A DNA stretch of 7,066 nucleotides. Origin: an uncultured Bacilli bacterium (GTDB taxonomy: Bacteria; Bacillota_I; Bacilli_A; ML615J-28; CAG-313). Position 1 is the stretch's first letter; each line of letters starts with the position of its first letter. The notes under the pieces are model-generated. The model was not told where the DNA came from and did not search any database. It worked only from the letters and a program-made list of their open reading frames with translations. The stretch lies in the NCBI GenBank assembly GCA_904501965.1, contig CAJGCS010000053.1:1-7066 (forward strand), in the 5' to 3' direction. Position numbers and translations under genes: made by a program. Below, one piece after another: positions 5,293 to 7,066 of this stretch.

Positions 5293-6336
5293 ATGACAAA
5301 TATGAAAAAAGTTATTAGTGTTGGATCTGTTTTATTAGGTGGTAATAATCCGATTAGAATTCAATCAATGACAAACGCAAAAACACGCAACATTGATGAA
5401 ACCGTAACTCAAATACATTCATTAGAAAAGCTTGGCTGTGAAATAATAAGAGTTGCTGTTGAAAATATGTTAGATGCAAAAGCAATCAGACAAATCAAGG
5501 ACCAAATTAATATCCCCCTTGTTGCTGATATCCATTTCGATTATATGCTTGCAATTGAAGCAATTAAATCTGGAGCTGATAAAATAAGAATTAATCCAGG
5601 AAATATCGGTTCTTTAGAAAAAGTCAAAAAAATAATTGAAGTTGCAAAAGAATATAATATTCCAATTAGAATTGGTGTTAATTCTGGCTCAATTGAACCA
5701 TCTCTGATTAAAAAGTACGGAGGTCCTTCAATTGAAGCAATGCTTGAAAGTATCGAAAATCATATTAAGTTTTTTGAAGAAAACAATTTTACAAATCTCG
5801 TGCTAAGTATTAAAACAACTAATTTATATGACTCTATAAAAGTTAATGAAGAACTTGATAAAAGATTCTCATACCCACTTCATATTGGTTTAACAGAATC
5901 AGGAACATATACAAGCGGAACCGTTCGTTCAAGTTTTGTATTAGGTACACTTCTTTCAAAAGATATTGGAAGTACAATCCGAGTATCTTTAACAAGTAAT
6001 CCTGAAAATGAAATAATAATTGCAAAAGAAATTCTTGCAATGACTAATAAGCTAGATAAACCTACCTTAATTAGTTGTCCAACATGTGGTAGAACATCAT
6101 ATGATATGTTTAGTATTGTAAAGCAAGTTGAAGATTATTTAAACACGATTAATAAAAAAATTACTGTAGCAGTAATGGGATGTGTAGTAAATGGTCCAGG
6201 GGAAGCAAAGCATGCTGATATCGGTATAGCTGGTGGAAATAAAAAAGGTGTTTTATTCAAAAAGGGTGAAATTATCAAAACGCTCCCAGAAGAAAAAATT
6301 GTAGAAGAATTAATAAAAGAAATTAATAATATGTGA
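5293..6336 (+). CDS. ispG: 4-hydroxy-3-methylbut-2-en-1-yl diphosphate synthase (GcpE)
   Basis: This 347-aa cytosolic [4Fe-4S] enzyme reductively converts methylerythritol cyclodiphosphate to HMBPP. It is the penultimate step of the MEP pathway supplying isoprenoids such as undecaprenyl phosphate for cell-wall synthesis. The N-terminal TIM barrel shows IQSMTN (23-28), VADIHFD (77-83) and RINPGNIG (99-106). The C-terminal Fe-S domain keeps all cluster ligands: Cys262 and Cys265 in SCPTCGR, Cys297 in MGCVVNGPGE, and Glu304. Each is offset by 8 from E. coli C270/C273/C305/E312. The length fits the short bacterial form without an inserted domain. It is the only MEP gene in view. Transcription is unclear, since a terminator precedes it. 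Its TGA is followed directly by TAA and forms the base of the downstream terminator. Confidence 0.98.
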   Translation: MTNMKKVISVGSVLLGGNNPIRIQSMTNAKTRNIDETVTQIHSLEKLGCEIIRVAVENMLDAKAIRQIKDQINIPLVADIHFDYMLAIEAIKSGADKIRINPGNIGSLEKVKKIIEVAKEYNIPIRIGVNSGSIEPSLIKKYGGPSIEAMLESIENHIKFFEENNFTNLVLSIKTTNLYDSIKVNEELDKRFSYPLHIGLTESGTYTSGTVRSSFVLGTLLSKDIGSTIRVSLTSNPENEIIIAKEILAMTNKLDKPTLISCPTCGRTSYDMFSIVKQVEDYLNTINKKITVAVMGCVVNGPGEAKHADIGIAGGNKKGVLFKKGEIIKTLPEEKIVEELIKEINNM

Positions 6337-6377
6337 TAAAAGAGTTCGCAAAAATATTTGCGAACTCTTTTATTTTT
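6336..6377. terminator. bidirectional terminator between convergent ispG and nfo
   Basis: There is a perfect 17-bp stem (6336-6352 with 6357-6373) and a 4-nt loop. On the plus strand it is followed by a T-rich run (6368-6377). On the minus strand the stem itself ends in UUUUAU. Its left base is the last base of the ispG TGA and its right arm contains the nfo TAA (6370-6372), so it fills the whole 33-bp intergenic gap. It should work best for ispG. Confidence 0.9.
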
Positions 6378-7066
6378 CTATAATAACTCTTTGTTTTAAA
6401 ACACTATCAAATGTTTTGTTTTTTATCATTTCTATTTCTTGTTTATATGGTGGATAAGATAGCTTTTTAACAATAGGATCATCGATATATGGAGTTTCTA
6501 AAATTTTAGGAATATCTTTAAATCTTTCATCATAGACAAATTTCATTAAAGTATCAAATCCAATATATCCAAAACCAAAATTTTCATGTCTATCCTTATG
6601 AGCTCCACACGGATTTTTACTATCATTCACATGAATTGCACATAAATATTTTAGCCCAATTATTCTATCAAATTCCTCAACAACGCCTTCATAATTATTA
6701 ACAATATCATATCCAGCATCATGAATATGACAAGTATCTAGGCATACTCCAATTCTAGATTTATCTATTATTAATTCAATAATAGCTGCAACTTCTTCGA
6801 AAGTTCTTCCACATTCTGTGCCTTTTCCAGACATTGTTTCAATTAATATTTTTGTTTTAGAAAAGCTTGTATTTTGAATAATTAAATTAATTCCTTCTGC
6901 AATTCTTTTTATTCCGTATTCAGACCCCATTCCAACATGAGCACCAGGGTGAAGTACAACTTTTGTAAACCCAAGTCGAGATGATTGTTCAACTTCTTGA
7001 GATAAAAATCTTACTGCAAAATCAAATTTAACCGGATCACTTTGTCCAAGGTTTACAATATAAGGA
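6370..7066 (-). CDS. nfo: Endonuclease IV (AP endonuclease), 3' part; 5' end outside the window
   Basis: This is a Zn-dependent apurinic/apyrimidinic endonuclease of base-excision repair, with a TIM-barrel fold. The open frame continues past the internal ATG at 6930 to the window edge, so that ATG is not the start. The upstream codons read PYIVNLGQSDP...VVLHPGAHVG, typical of the family. About 231 residues are visible. Numbering from the first, the trinuclear-Zn ligands are all present: His39 (HPGAH), Glu76 (ILIET), Asp110 and His113 (CLDTCH), His145 (IHVNDS), Asp158 and His160 (KDRHEN) and Glu190 (ILETP). They match E. coli H109, E145, D179, H182, H216, D229, H231 and E261. The His69 equivalent would lie just beyond the edge, so about 70 N-terminal residues are missing by truncation of the window rather than mutation. 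It converges on ispG and shares its terminator. Confidence 0.96.
   Translation of the reverse strand, partial: PYIVNLGQSDPVKFDFAVRFLSQEVEQSSRLGFTKVVLHPGAHVGMGSEYGIKRIAEGINLIIQNTSFSKTKILIETMSGKGTECGRTFEEVAAIIELIIDKSRIGVCLDTCHIHDAGYDIVNNYEGVVEEFDRIIGLKYLCAIHVNDSKNPCGAHKDRHENFGFGYIGFDTLMKFVYDERFKDIPKILETPYIDDPIVKKLSYPPYKQEIEMIKNKTFDSVLKQRVIIEK

Noticed and set aside
5843..6040. Minus-strand ORF inside ispG
   Set aside because: It is an antisense shadow of conserved ispG sequence.
6928..6930. ATG at 6930 as the start of endonuclease IV
   Set aside because: The frame is open to the window edge, and the upstream codons encode conserved family sequence including the metal-binding HPGAH motif.
1..7066. 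CRISPR array, tRNA genes, toxin-antitoxin or phage-defence module
   Set aside because: No regularly spaced direct repeats, no tRNA-like cloverleaf and no protein with defence-type motifs were seen on either strand.

Overview
The window is AT-rich with compact, mostly co-oriented genes, strong AGGAGG-type Shine-Dalgarno sites and classical sigma-A promoters. These traits point to a low-GC Gram-positive bacterium (Bacillota). The 5' end of a 16S rRNA gene on the minus strand reads GGATTAACGC, then a short helix 6 capped by UUCG. From memory, this resembles Mollicutes-like and Erysipelotrichia-like lineages. All conserved Trp codons are TGG, which favours the standard genetic code over the Mycoplasma/Spiroplasma code. 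No species can be named from this sequence.

Left part (1-342): the first about 90 nt of a 16S gene, its leader with a boxA-like element, and two tandem, well-spaced rRNA promoters (P1 and P2, 101 bp apart). All are on the minus strand and there is no protein gene here. A strong intrinsic terminator (about 322-359) separates the rRNA promoters from the operon upstream.

Middle part (343-4437, minus strand): a tightly packed four-gene operon, in transcription order RluA-type pseudouridine synthase, metK (SAM synthetase), a GH4 6-phospho-beta-glucosidase-like enzyme, and a BadF/N-acetylglucosamine-kinase-like sugar kinase. Two junctions are TAATG stop/start overlaps and the third gap is 10 bp. 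An extended -10 promoter lies directly ahead of the first gene and implies that the gene starts at a GTG at 4415, inside the longest open frame. The operon mixes RNA modification, methyl-donor synthesis and sugar-phosphate metabolism. The last two genes look like a dedicated glycoside-processing pair.

Right part (4461-7066): a divergent promoter drives a 202-aa protein. It combines a transposase-type double helix-turn-helix with a Lys/Thr/Ala-rich histone-H1-like tail and has no catalytic domain. This is the least conventional gene in the window. After an intrinsic terminator comes ispG of the MEP isoprenoid pathway, with all four Fe-S ligands present. A bidirectional terminator fills the convergent gap to the 3' part of nfo (endonuclease IV), whose 5' end runs off the window. 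No CRISPR array, tRNA, complete mobile element or defence system was seen.
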